Assembly (NCBI GenBank): GCA_021208645.1
Contig: JAJOJL010000040.1
Span: 1 to 64,000, forward strand
Length of the DNA: 64,000 bases
Source of the DNA: Bacillus sp. (in: firmicutes)
GTDB lineage: Bacteria; Bacillota; Bacilli; Bacillales; Salisediminibacteriaceae
Reading direction: 5' to 3'
This document shows, piece after piece, positions 10,524-20,232 of the stretch (position 1 is the first letter of the stretch; every line of letters begins with the position of its first letter). A model generated the notes under the pieces. It was not told where the DNA came from. It made no database searches and worked only from the letters and a program-made list of their open reading frames with translations. The translations under genes and the position numbers were made by a program.

Positions 10524-10556
10524 AAAAATGCATGTCCTACCGGGCATGTTTTTTTG
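10524..10556 (+). terminator. Terminator after GerMN lipoprotein
   Basis: aaaaatgcatgtcc-tacc-gggcatgttttttt. Confidence 0.65.
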
Positions 10557-10662
10557 ATTATCTACAAAAGGCTAATCTACATTTATGCAAGTATGCAAAT
10601 TACATCTAATTGGACTATACTAAGAATGGAGATAATTAATTAACTTCGAGAGGGGACTTTCA

Positions 10663-11229
10663 ATGCTGAAAAGTACAGATCAAACTGTTTTACATTGTTA
10701 TCCAGGATTAATTGCACTAGTTACTGCCAAAAATGAGGAAACACAAAATATTATGGCTGCTGGTTGGCATTCCTACATATCCTATGACCCTGCCATCTAT
10801 GGTGTTGCCGTTGCAAAGGAACGTTTTACACACCATTTAATTGAAAAAAGTCAATCCTTCGCCATCAATTTCGTACCTGCGGAATATGCACACTATATTG
10901 AAGGTGCTGGCAAGCTTACCGGTCGAGACGGAGATAAATTGGAAGCAATGAAAGTGGAATGGAAGACAGGAGAAACCGTTCCATCTCCGATTCTAGAAGT
11001 TGCTTATGTAGCCTATGAGTGCCAGGTGATGGATATACAAACATACGGGGACCACGATTGGATTGTAGGTAAGATAACAAAATTCCACAAAGATGAAACA
11101 AAGTTCGAGAACGGTCTTCCTAAATTCGAGAATCTACAATTGCCATTATATATTGGGCAATCCAAGTATTTAATTGGGGATGCAAACTCTACTATCAAAG
11201 AAGTACAATTAGAAAAGCAGCAAAAGTAA
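10663..11229 (+). CDS. Flavin reductase family protein
   Basis: GLIALVTAKNEETQNIMAAGWHSYISYDPAIYGVAVAKERFTHHLIEKSQSFAINFV. Confidence 0.8.
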   Translation: MLKSTDQTVLHCYPGLIALVTAKNEETQNIMAAGWHSYISYDPAIYGVAVAKERFTHHLIEKSQSFAINFVPAEYAHYIEGAGKLTGRDGDKLEAMKVEWKTGETVPSPILEVAYVAYECQVMDIQTYGDHDWIVGKITKFHKDETKFENGLPKFENLQLPLYIGQSKYLIGDANSTIKEVQLEKQQK

Positions 11230-11304
11230 ATACAGAAACAAGAAGCAGCAGAGCAAAGATGTTTTTCTTCGCCCTGCTGTTTTTTCACTATTAGTGTATT
11301 GAAC

Positions 11305-11700
11305 CTAATGAAATATAGAAATATAGATTCCAAAAAGAATAAATGTTACAACAGAAACCACTACTCCATAGTAGAAGTACCTCAACCACTTAGGTAATCC
11401 CTGTATGTTCACCCTTTTCCCTACTGGACCTATAACATTTTGATGATGCTGGATATAATCATTAAACGGAGCATCAGCATTTCTACTCCCCGAAAATGCC
11501 TTAACAGTTTCTCTACAATGATGAATAATCTTATAATCATCGAAATGAGTGAGACAATAGTACTTTGCCCTTCTCAAATCTCTAAAGGTCAAGAATTCAT
11601 AATTAGAATCTTTTACATCGATTCTCTCAAGGTCTGTGCAATCCCGTTGTTCATGGATGATATATTCCTTTTTCTCTTTGTTAATCATTACATAAGCCAT
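11305..11700 (-). CDS. Hypothetical protein with one C-terminal TM helix
   Basis: 131-aa ORF, soluble N-terminus then FYYGVVVSVVTFILFGIYISIF. Confidence 0.55.
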   Translation of the reverse strand: MAYVMINKEKKEYIIHEQRDCTDLERIDVKDSNYEFLTFRDLRRAKYYCLTHFDDYKIIHHCRETVKAFSGSRNADAPFNDYIQHHQNVIGPVGKRVNIQGLPKWLRYFYYGVVVSVVTFILFGIYISIFH

Positions 11701-11766
11701 GGCGCAGCTCCACCTTTGTCGAATTAATTACCTTTTATTGGCATCTTCTATTTTCTTATTATAGAT

Positions 11767-13887
11767 CTACTTATCCTTAACTTTAATCAGTCTTAAACTA
11801 TTTAATGTGACAAGTAAAGTTGCACCCATATCTGCAAAAATGGCAATCCAGAGAGTCAACCAGCCAAAGGGAACTAACAGTAAAGCCAGTGCTTTTATAC
11901 CAAGGGAAAAAAGTATATTTTGCTTAATAATACGCAGCGTTTTTCTACTCAACCCGATTAAATACGGGAGCTTCTTCAGGTCATCCCCCATTAAAGCTAT
12001 GTCAGCCGTTTCAAGGGCTGTATCTGTACCAACCGACCCCATGGCAATTCCTAAGTCTGCTGCAGCTAATGCCGGAGCATCATTCATTCCGTCCCCTACC
12101 ATTGCCACCTTCCCACCTTGTTGCTCTTTTAATCTAGTAATTTCTTTTAGTTTCTCATCTGGGAGTAGTTCTGCTATTACCTCTGAAACACCAACAGAAG
12201 ATCCAATTGCTTGCGCTGTTGTAGCATTATCTCCTGTCAACATTACTGTGTTTTGAATCCCTAGCTCTTGTAAGCTTTGAATAATTCCAGTACTTTCTTG
12301 CCTTACTTCATCCCTGACTGCAATAATACCGTAGATCACTTCTTCACTGCCAATGACTATCGCCGTCTTGCCTTCCATTTGAAAACGGGTTGCTATGAAT
12401 TCCCAGTCGTCCGTATAGAGATTTGTATATTGACTTTTTAAGTAAGCTGGGCTGGCTGCATAAATTAATGTGCCGTTAACGACAGCACACATACCTTTGC
12501 CTGTTAGGGATTCTGCATACTCTACCTTAGCTTGTATAGTAATTTCCTGCTCTTCTGCCTTACGTACAATCGCCTTAGCTAGAGGATGGTTGGAGTACTT
12601 TTCCACTGCGTAGGCCAATTCTAAAACTTCCTTTTCCCTACCGTTTCCTTCGATGTCCGTTACGATTGGAATCCCTTTCGTTAACGTACCTGTTTTGTCA
12701 AAAGCAATCGTATCCAGTTTCCCTGCTTGTTCAAGGAATACCCCGCCTTTAATGAGAACACCATTTTTTGCACTGTTACTAATGGCCGTAACCACAGCTA
12801 CAGGTGTTGATATGACAAGGGCACACGGACAGCCAACCACAAGAGTAGCCAAGCCTAGATAAATCCATTCCTCCCAAGAAGCGCCCATGGCAAGTGGTGG
12901 AAAAACCGCAACTAATAACGCGAGGAGCATAATAAATGGAGTGTAGTATTTCGCAAATCGGTCGATAAATTTCTGGGCAGGTGCCCTTTTGTTTTGTGCT
13001 TCCTCCACAAGGTAGATAATTTTTGCAATTGTCGTATCCTTGATATGCTTTGTAACTTTAACATGTAGGATTCCTTCTTCGTTAATGGTACCTGCAAATA
13101 CTTCATCCCCTGCCCCTTTTGAGACAGGGATACTCTCACCAGTAATGGGAGCCTGATTCACGGCAGAAAACCCTTTTACTACAATCCCATCGAGGGCAAT
13201 TTTTGTCCCAGGTTTTACAAGGATTTCATCCCCTACATGTACGTCAGATAAGGGTAATTTTTTTTCCCCTTCACTTGTAAAAACAATGGCTTCCTTCGGC
13301 GTAGCATCGATTAATGATCGAATCGATTTTCTTGCACGCTCCATAGAGTAAACTTCTAATGCCTCACTAATGGCAAAGAGAATAACGACGACAGCGCCTT
13401 CCCCCCACTCTCCAATTATGGCTGCGCCAATAATAGCGATTGTCATTAATGTCTTCATATCAAATTCAAGCTGCAAAAGATTTTTTATTCCTTGTAAAAA
13501 TAAGCGGTAACCTCCTATTACCATACCTGTTAGAAACAAGCCAATGGTAAGAGGGTGGTGTTCCCCATGAGTAAAAACAGTAACCCAGCCGAAAATAACA
13601 AACATGCTGGCAATAATGACTAGGAGATTTTTTCTGGTATTCCAAGTTGGTGTGTCGTCTGTCAAATCGTTCCCTACAGATGTAAGCTTAAGATTTTCAA
13701 ATGCGCCTGCTTTTTCTAAATCATGAATCGAAGGGGTTCCGTCGACCCACAGTTTTGCAGCAGAAAAGTTTACTTTCGCATCTTTAACATTTGGCAATTC
13801 TTTTACATTCCGCTCGAACCGAGCAGCGCAGCTTGATCAGGTGAACCCTTGAACATAATACTCTTTTCTATTATGTATGTTAGTCAT
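11767..13887 (-). CDS. cadA: Cd/Zn/Pb-type P1B ATPase (CadA) with in-frame UGA at codon 17 (candidate selenocysteine)
   Basis: CPC motif VGCPCALVISTP, AFDKTGTLTKG, MVGDGMNDAPALAAADLG. From ATG at 13887 (GGAGGAG RBS, ATGA overlap with the arsR stop) the frame reads MTNIHNRKEYYVQGFT[TGA]SSCAARFERNVKELPNVKDAKVNF, an HMA domain with the first Cys of CxxC replaced by TGA. The given ORF track starts only at TTG 13797. Confidence 0.85.
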
Positions 13888-14243
13888 TTTAGCTCCTCCC
13901 GTCGATGGGCAAACGCAATATTGATTAAATCCTTTACATGGTTGTCGTCAAGCCGATAAAAAACAAGTTTCCCTTCTTTACGGGAATCGGCAAGCCTTTG
14001 TTTCTTCAGGAGTCGTAAGTGATAGGATGCTGTTGCAGTAGAAGATTGGATAATATTTGCCACATCACAAACACATAACTCTTCTTCCAACGTCAAAGCG
14101 TAGGCAATTTTCAATCTGGTCTCGTCTGCCAACAACTTAAAGATTTCCGTGGTTGAAAGGATTTCCTCCTCAATGATTTTTTGTTGGGCGTTATTTACTT
14201 TTTCTTCATCGAAACAATATATCTCACAAGTATCATTCGTCAT
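13884..14243 (-). CDS. ArsR/SmtB-family metalloregulator (CadC-like)
   Basis: Winged HTH with ELCVCDVANIIQSSTATASYHLRLLKKQRLADSRKEGKLVFYRL; adjacent to and overlapping cadA. Confidence 0.9.
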   Translation of the reverse strand: MTNDTCEIYCFDEEKVNNAQQKIIEEEILSTTEIFKLLADETRLKIAYALTLEEELCVCDVANIIQSSTATASYHLRLLKKQRLADSRKEGKLVFYRLDDNHVKDLINIAFAHRREELK

Positions 14244-14274
14244 TTAGTTATACATCCTTCCTAGGTTAATCAAT

Positions 14275-14296
14275 CATTCAAATATTTATTTGAATG
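14275..14296. promoter_or_regulatory. CadC/ArsR-type operator palindrome 1
   Basis: cattcaaatatttatttgaatg immediately upstream of arsR-cadA. Confidence 0.75.
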
Positions 14297-14318
14297 TATT
14301 TTACCATGGAATGGATGC

Positions 14319-14342
14319 ACATTCAAACATTTGTTTGAATGT
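14319..14342. promoter_or_regulatory. CadC/ArsR-type operator palindrome 2
   Basis: acattcaaacatttgtttgaatgt; same half-sites (ATTCAAA/TTTGAAT) as the first. Confidence 0.75.
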
Positions 14343-14379
14343 TTTGTGTCTTTTGGCTAAAGGAAGGAAATGTTGTAAA

Positions 14380-14632
14380 CAACAAACTAGTGTTTTGATT
14401 TAAATAGCGGTTGTGATTAGTGGCTACTTAAGTCATATCAGCGTTTTGATTTAAATAGGAGCGTAAATCTAGGGCTACTTCCATCATACTGGTGCTTATG
14501 ATTGAAGTCGGAGCAGATTCCTCTGGCTACTTCCATCATACCTGCCTTTATGATTGAAGTTGGAGTAGAAATATCTGGCTACTTCCATCAAACGGCCTAT
14601 TTGGATTGAAGTAGGTGCGAAAATCCCGAGCT
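14380..14632. repeat. Tandem array of ~51-52 bp hairpin units
   Basis: ggctac starts at 14422, 14473, 14525, 14577; units contain ACTTCCATCATA...TATGATTGAAGT inverted arms. Confidence 0.8.
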
Positions 14633-14760
14633 TTTTACGTTATCCACCACACCCTTTCTTAGATAGGCACGTTAAAACAATTCTATTTCACTTCTAAATG
14701 TCTAATCTGCGAATAAGCTATTAAGGAAGCTTGTCTTTTACTAAAAGTTGGAGGGTTATC

Positions 14761-15357
14761 ATGATTATATACAGCTTTTTCTTCATTTTTCCTATGATTC
14801 TTTACTTTGCTGGAATGATCAAAAAAACAAAGACACGTACAAAAATGGAAAAAATGATGCTGGCGATGGGGGCTTCGATGCTAGTAGGCTTTACAATTGG
14901 TATTTATTTTGGAGGTACCTTTCATGGGGCATTTTTTGCTTCCTTAGTGATAAGTCTTATTGTAACCAGTATTATTGGATTATTAATTGGCCTCCCCCAT
15001 GGACAATTAGGTATGATTGAAGGATTATTTACTGGCAGTATGGCTGGATTAATGGGAGCCATGACTGCTGAAATGCTAGCCATTGCAGAGGTCAGGATTC
15101 TACTTTTATTACTCTTCTTATTAATGGGGCTTGGCGCCTTTTGGAGTTTTTATTTTTGGAATAAAAAAGACAGGAATCATGAAAATAAACTAGCAGCGGT
15201 TATTGTTCATGTCACTACTTTTCTTTACCTTTCAGCAGTAACATTCATCTTTATATATATGCCACCTTTTCAGGGTAAAAAAGGGGCACCAGGGCATGAT
15301 CACACTCTGTTTAATAGTGGCTTTTACACGCTTCTAGAAGAGCTAACCATTTTTTGA
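14761..15357 (+). CDS. Hypothetical multi-TM membrane protein
   Basis: Gly-rich TM segments (GLLIGLPHGQLGMIEGLFTGSMAGLMGAMTAEML); RBS ttggagg before ATG 14761. Confidence 0.65.
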   Translation: MIIYSFFFIFPMILYFAGMIKKTKTRTKMEKMMLAMGASMLVGFTIGIYFGGTFHGAFFASLVISLIVTSIIGLLIGLPHGQLGMIEGLFTGSMAGLMGAMTAEMLAIAEVRILLLLLFLLMGLGAFWSFYFWNKKDRNHENKLAAVIVHVTTFLYLSAVTFIFIYMPPFQGKKGAPGHDHTLFNSGFYTLLEELTIF

Positions 15358-15429
15358 TAAAGTTCCATAAAAAAGATCAAGGAAAGTTCCATAAAAAAGA
15401 TCACGGCTTGAAATTTTTCATAGCGTGAT

Positions 15430-16035
15430 CTATTTTTTCACATGCAGTTCCCTCATAATAGACCCCATCAACCGCTTTTCGTAGGCTATATTAAATCCTG
15501 CCTGCTCGAGATTTTCGAGGGTTCTTCGGTTAATATTTGCTCCCAGGATTTTTACAACTACAGGGTTGACAATATCCATTAGTAAACCTAATAGGCGGTT
15601 TTCGCTTCGCATGTGTTCCAGCATTAATAGTTTCCCTTCTGGTTTTAATACCCGATGGATTTCCTTCAACCCTCTCACAGGGTCTGGAACAGAACAGAAG
15701 ACACAAGTTGTTACAACATAGTCAAAGCTATTATCGGAGAATGTCATCTTTTCAGCGTCCATTTCGTAAAAGGTTACTGGTTTCTTTAATCTAGCTGCAT
15801 GCTCTTTCCCGTAGGAAAGCATTTTTGGTGAAAAATCGATGGCCGTAAGATTCACTTCCTTTGGATAATAGGACAAATTAGCACCTGTTCCTACCCCCAC
15901 TTCTAAGACATCTCCACTAACGTGATTCAAAAGTCGCTCACGCCATTTACTCTTTACCATTCTATCCATTTTATTAAAGAAAGGAGCGATGCGATTATAA
16001 CGTTTTTTTATAACTGCTGAATTGCTGTTTTCCAC
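15430..16035 (-). CDS. Class I SAM-dependent methyltransferase
   Basis: VLEVGVGTGANLSYYP, DAEKMTFSDNSFDYVVTTCVFCSVPDPVRGLKEIHRVLKPEGKLLMLEH. Confidence 0.85.
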   Translation of the reverse strand: MENSNSAVIKKRYNRIAPFFNKMDRMVKSKWRERLLNHVSGDVLEVGVGTGANLSYYPKEVNLTAIDFSPKMLSYGKEHAARLKKPVTFYEMDAEKMTFSDNSFDYVVTTCVFCSVPDPVRGLKEIHRVLKPEGKLLMLEHMRSENRLLGLLMDIVNPVVVKILGANINRRTLENLEQAGFNIAYEKRLMGSIMRELHVKK

Positions 16036-16036
16036 A

Positions 16037-17485
16037 TTACTTCGCCTCTTTCCTTGGAATGATTAGTGTGAAGGTTGTCCCTTTCCCTAACTCACTATTT
16101 ACCTCTGCCGAACCACCATGGGCCTCCACAATTTCCTTTACGATAGCCAAGCCTAACCCCGTCCCACTTTTATCTCTGTTTCTAGAAGCATCTGCTTTAT
16201 AAAAGCGATCCCATATATGAGGTACGTCCTTATCTGCAATTCCAACACCTGTATCCTTTACAGATAGAATGATGTTCCCTTTTGCTTTTTTCAGCCTCAT
16301 TTCAATTTGCCCATTCTTCGGTGTATGTCGAATGGCATTTTCTACGATGTTAATAACAGCCTGTTCCATACGATATGCATCCATTAATAAGGTGATCTCT
16401 TCACAATCAGGATCTATTACTAGGTGGTGACGAAGGTTTTTTTGATCGAACATAAGTGCCCGGCTTTCATATAGACTTTTTAACCAAGGGGCAACAGGGA
16501 TTTCTTCCTTTTCTAGTTTGATTTTTCCCTCTTCCAACTTTGTTAGTAAAAACAAATCACTTACAAGGTTTTCCATTCGTACCGCTTCCTGATAAATAAC
16601 GTTTAAATTTCGCTTCCATTCCCCATTATCATCAGGGGGGATTTCTTTCATTACGGCAGAATACCCTTTAATATAAGTTATTGGAGTTCGCAGGTCATGA
16701 GAAATGTGCGAGATAAAATGCCTTCTGGAATCACGATACTGCTTTAATTGCTTCGTCATGGATTGAATGCTATTGGCAAGTTTAGCAATTTCATCCTCAC
16801 CCTTGAGTTCCAATTCAACGTCAAAATTACCTTCGGCGATCGTTTTTGTTTTTCCACTAATATGATTTAATGGCTTCGAGATTCTCTTTGTCAAATAAAC
16901 AATAAATAGATTCCCAATGATGAAGGTGACCACACCCATTATAGCTAGAAGCCATAACAACTGAATTCTGGCTTGGTTCAGTTCGCCCGTATCCTGATCT
17001 AAAAAAACATAACCGACAATTTCTCCCTCTCCCTTTTCAAATACAGGCATCAAAGCCCAGATGTGTGGAATATGGAAAGGCATAGATGTATCCACTCTAG
17101 CAATAAATGGTTCATTCACATTATAAGCAGCATGGTAGTTATCATTTATCCAGCTTAAAAAATGATGAAGTTTCGATTCAGTCACTTTATCTGACAAATA
17201 CGTAATATTTAAATTGCTATCAAGTATTAAAAACGAACTCTTTTTTCCTGTCTCAATTTCTTCTATATACTCAATAACCTTATTATCCACATCCTTTTCT
17301 AACAAATGGGCATGGGAAACAATCCGTCCCGCCACCTCTTCCGTTAAATGTTGCTCATAAAAATTTTTGGTGATCCAATTGGCACCACCTACTAACGTTA
17401 CAACTGTGACGAGCAGAATAACCATAACCCACGCCGTCACTCTCGATGCAAGGCTTTTAAACAGCATACCTAATCCTTCTTTCAT
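16037..17485 (-). CDS. Sensor histidine kinase
   Basis: HAMP, H-box HFISHISHDLRTPITYIKGYS, HATPase motifs GTGLGLAIVKEIVEAHGG. Confidence 0.9.
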   Translation of the reverse strand: MKEGLGMLFKSLASRVTAWVMVILLVTVVTLVGGANWITKNFYEQHLTEEVAGRIVSHAHLLEKDVDNKVIEYIEEIETGKKSSFLILDSNLNITYLSDKVTESKLHHFLSWINDNYHAAYNVNEPFIARVDTSMPFHIPHIWALMPVFEKGEGEIVGYVFLDQDTGELNQARIQLLWLLAIMGVVTFIIGNLFIVYLTKRISKPLNHISGKTKTIAEGNFDVELELKGEDEIAKLANSIQSMTKQLKQYRDSRRHFISHISHDLRTPITYIKGYSAVMKEIPPDDNGEWKRNLNVIYQEAVRMENLVSDLFLLTKLEEGKIKLEKEEIPVAPWLKSLYESRALMFDQKNLRHHLVIDPDCEEITLLMDAYRMEQAVINIVENAIRHTPKNGQIEMRLKKAKGNIILSVKDTGVGIADKDVPHIWDRFYKADASRNRDKSGTGLGLAIVKEIVEAHGGSAEVNSELGKGTTFTLIIPRKEAK

Positions 17486-17554
17486 CCCTCTTTATGGGGA
17501 GTTGTGGACAGTTCGATAGTATCTTTTATTCCTAAAGACATGAAAGAAACTCTC

Positions 17555-18245
17555 CTACACTTCCGGAACTTTATATCCTATTCCCCAAACAGTCTCTATT
17601 ACAGGTTCATTATAACTCACAGCCTTCAACTTCTCGCGAATATTTTTTATATGGGTGTCTACTGTACGGTTGTCCCCTTCATATTCCATTCCCCACTCTA
17701 GTTCTAGCAAATGGTCCCTGCTATAAACTCTACCTCGATTGCTTGCCAGTCGGTAAAAAATTTGGAATTCTTTTTTTGTTAAAGGGAGAGTTTGACCCTT
17801 AAAAGAAATTTGATAGCTACTAGGTTGGAATAATAATTCTTTAACGGTAAAAGTATCCTCTTTATGCTTGATATTCTTCGTTCTCCTCAGGATTGATCCA
17901 ATCCTTGCTGCTAGCTCTTTTGGTTCAAACGGTTTAACCATATAGTCGTCAGCCCCAAGCTTTAGTCCTTCCACTACTCTCTCTGTATCTCCTAAAGCCG
18001 TTAAAAGAATAACAGGAATTTGATTTTCCAGATGCCCCCTTAAAGTTTTCAGCAACTCAAACCCGTCCACTTCTGGCATCATAATATCTAATATAATTAG
18101 ATCATAATTGCCAGTAATAATTTTATCTAATGCCTCTTCTCCGTTGGAAGCTTACGTCAAGGCTGTACTGATATGGCGCAAGGCAAACCCTTAGCAATTT
18201 CCTCATTTCGGCTTCATCATCTACAAGTAAAATTCGTTCACTCAT
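17555..18245 (-). pseudogene. OmpR-family response regulator, frameshifted as given
   Basis: MSERILLVDDEAEMRKLLRVCLAPYQYSLDV from ATG 18245, then a frame change near 18147 into ASNGEEALDKIITGNYDLIILDIMMPEVDGFELLKTLRG...winged HTH. Confidence 0.8.
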
Positions 18246-18397
18246 CTCTGTTCCCTTCTTTCTCAGTATAGAAAACTAGTTGCAGCATTATAAATGATTT
18301 AATAGTTGATTAATCCATTTTAAATGATTTTATTGAAGAAAAAATGAAGTTATTATCTTTAAGTTTGGCACTTCTAAAGTAGATTGTATTACAAAAC

Positions 18398-18451
18398 GTT
18401 AAACAAACGTTTATTTAATTGCAATGGTGAGTTTAAACAAACGTTTATTTA
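18398..18451. promoter_or_regulatory. Duplicated near-palindromic operator-like sites
   Basis: gttaaacaaacgtttattta (18398-18417) and tttaaacaaacgtttattta (18432-18451), 34-bp spacing, between divergent genes. Confidence 0.5.
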
Positions 18452-18550
18452 GCCATTACAGTACTTCTTTCCATTAGTTCTTCACCTTTTATATTTTAGT
18501 TGACACATGATAAACTAGATGAAATAACCTTAGAAGGAGCAACACAAGTC

Positions 18551-19447
18551 ATGAGTGGAAATGAATTTCAAACAAAAGTAGCAAATGACCCTATATTCGA
18601 GCATCAATTGGAAGAAAAAATACAACACAATACAAATTATTATATAAGCAAATGGAAGGATGCTTCAGAGCCTTTTAATTTCTCCGGTTGGAATTGGCCT
18701 GCTTTCCTTATTACACCATTTTGGCTGTCTTATCGACAGATGTATCGGCATCTTATCACGTATTCTCTATTTCTTTTAGCTATTTTTAGTTTATCATTAA
18801 GCATTCCTTTGTTCCTATATTTCACTCCATTGCAGGAGTTAAACCAAATATTTTGGACATCAACAGCCATCGTTCTTATACACCTTTATTATGGATTCAA
18901 AGGGAATGCAGTTTACGCTAAATTTATTGCCAGTCTCTTTCAATGGGAAGCTAGCGAAAGGAAAACAAATGTCCCATTATTTAACCGTACAGGTCGATCA
19001 TGGATCAGTGCAATCATTGCCCCTATTTTTATGATTGTCTTTATTGCAATTCCGTTGTTTTGGGGAAATACTTTCATTAACACATCAACCTTGCCCTATG
19101 GTCTTTACGTCTATTTAGAGGATCAAGGAGCACCTCAATCAGTAGTTGAGATAATGGAGTCGGAATCACAAGTATTTCAAAAATATTCTTCCACCATCCA
19201 CCTTCTCTATTATTCTCAGGAGCCTATTAACAGCCAACCATTTCAAATTGTCCTTCATTATCGAGAAAACGAACAAGATGATTGGACATTGCTGAGAGAC
19301 AGAACCTTCTCGTTCTTCACTTCTAATAAGATTGAATTAGATTTATTAAATGCAGAAGACCCCTTAACAAAAACCGGAGAGTATCAGGTTGAGGTTTTCA
19401 TAGATGGAGAACATAAAGGGATTACTTTTTTTGAAATACAATTGTAA
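18551..19447 (+). CDS. DUF2628-like membrane protein with extracytoplasmic domain
   Basis: KDASEPFNFSGWNWPAFLITPFWLSYRQMYRH...HLYYGFKGNAVYAKFI; start at ATG 18551 after agaaggagc RBS. Confidence 0.65.
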   Translation: MSGNEFQTKVANDPIFEHQLEEKIQHNTNYYISKWKDASEPFNFSGWNWPAFLITPFWLSYRQMYRHLITYSLFLLAIFSLSLSIPLFLYFTPLQELNQIFWTSTAIVLIHLYYGFKGNAVYAKFIASLFQWEASERKTNVPLFNRTGRSWISAIIAPIFMIVFIAIPLFWGNTFINTSTLPYGLYVYLEDQGAPQSVVEIMESESQVFQKYSSTIHLLYYSQEPINSQPFQIVLHYRENEQDDWTLLRDRTFSFFTSNKIELDLLNAEDPLTKTGEYQVEVFIDGEHKGITFFEIQL

Positions 19448-19501
19448 AGAAAGGCTAAGGCATTAATAGCTAGGTTTAGCTTTGCTGCCTTAGCTTAAAT
19501 C

Positions 19502-19843
19502 CTAAGATATTTTTGTTCCGTTTGGTACAGGATTATCAACATTCAACAGAATCACGTCCCCTTTTTCAGGAACACCTCCAAGAACCAACACTTCTGATTT
19601 ATATCCTGCTATGCGTAATGGAGGAAAATTGACAACTGCAGCAACCTGTCTGCCAACCATCATTTCCGGTTCATAACGCTTTGTTATTTGTGCACTTGAT
19701 TGTTTTATCCCCAAATCACTGCCAAAATCTATTTTCAGCTTAATGGCAGGCACTTTTGCCTCTGGAAATTCCTCCGCTTCCAAAACGGTTCCAATGCGTA
19801 AATCTAGTTTCTGAAAATCATCGAATGTAGCCAACTCAAACAC
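19502..19843 (-). CDS. csaA: CsaA-type tRNA-binding domain chaperone
   Basis: FQKLDLRIGTVLEAEEFPEAKVPAIKLKIDFGSDLGIKQSSAQITKRY...VAAVVNFPPLRIAGYKSEVLVLG. Confidence 0.9.
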   Translation of the reverse strand: MFELATFDDFQKLDLRIGTVLEAEEFPEAKVPAIKLKIDFGSDLGIKQSSAQITKRYEPEMMVGRQVAAVVNFPPLRIAGYKSEVLVLGGVPEKGDVILLNVDNPVPNGTKIS

Positions 19844-20232
19844 CTCCTTATTTCCAATATTCTACAAATCATTCCTAAATCCTTTTATAAAGTTTGAGTC
19901 ATTTCTTCTGTTTCTAATAAATTATTATACATTTAAATGACAAAGGTACTCGCGAACATTTATTTGATTAATTTTTCGGACAATTGAGGTAACAGAAGTC
20001 ACCCCTTTGTCCGACGGTGATTCATCTCCCCCTTACCGTTAGGCTTATGCCCTTCGCACGCTTGAAGAGGGAGTTTTCTCGCCTACTTTACATAAATCTC
20101 TAGCAAATCACCTATCCTAACGTAGAGCATTTGTTAGTTACATGGATCACCTATTGAAAAGTCAGCTTTTATTACTCATTCTCACATACAGTGAAAGGGG
20201 GATACATCCGTTTCTTCGGATGAAAAAACCTG

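Noticed and set aside
14380-14632. CRISPR array
   Set aside because: Units are contiguous and degenerate along their whole length; there are no identical direct repeats separated by unique spacers and no cas genes nearby.
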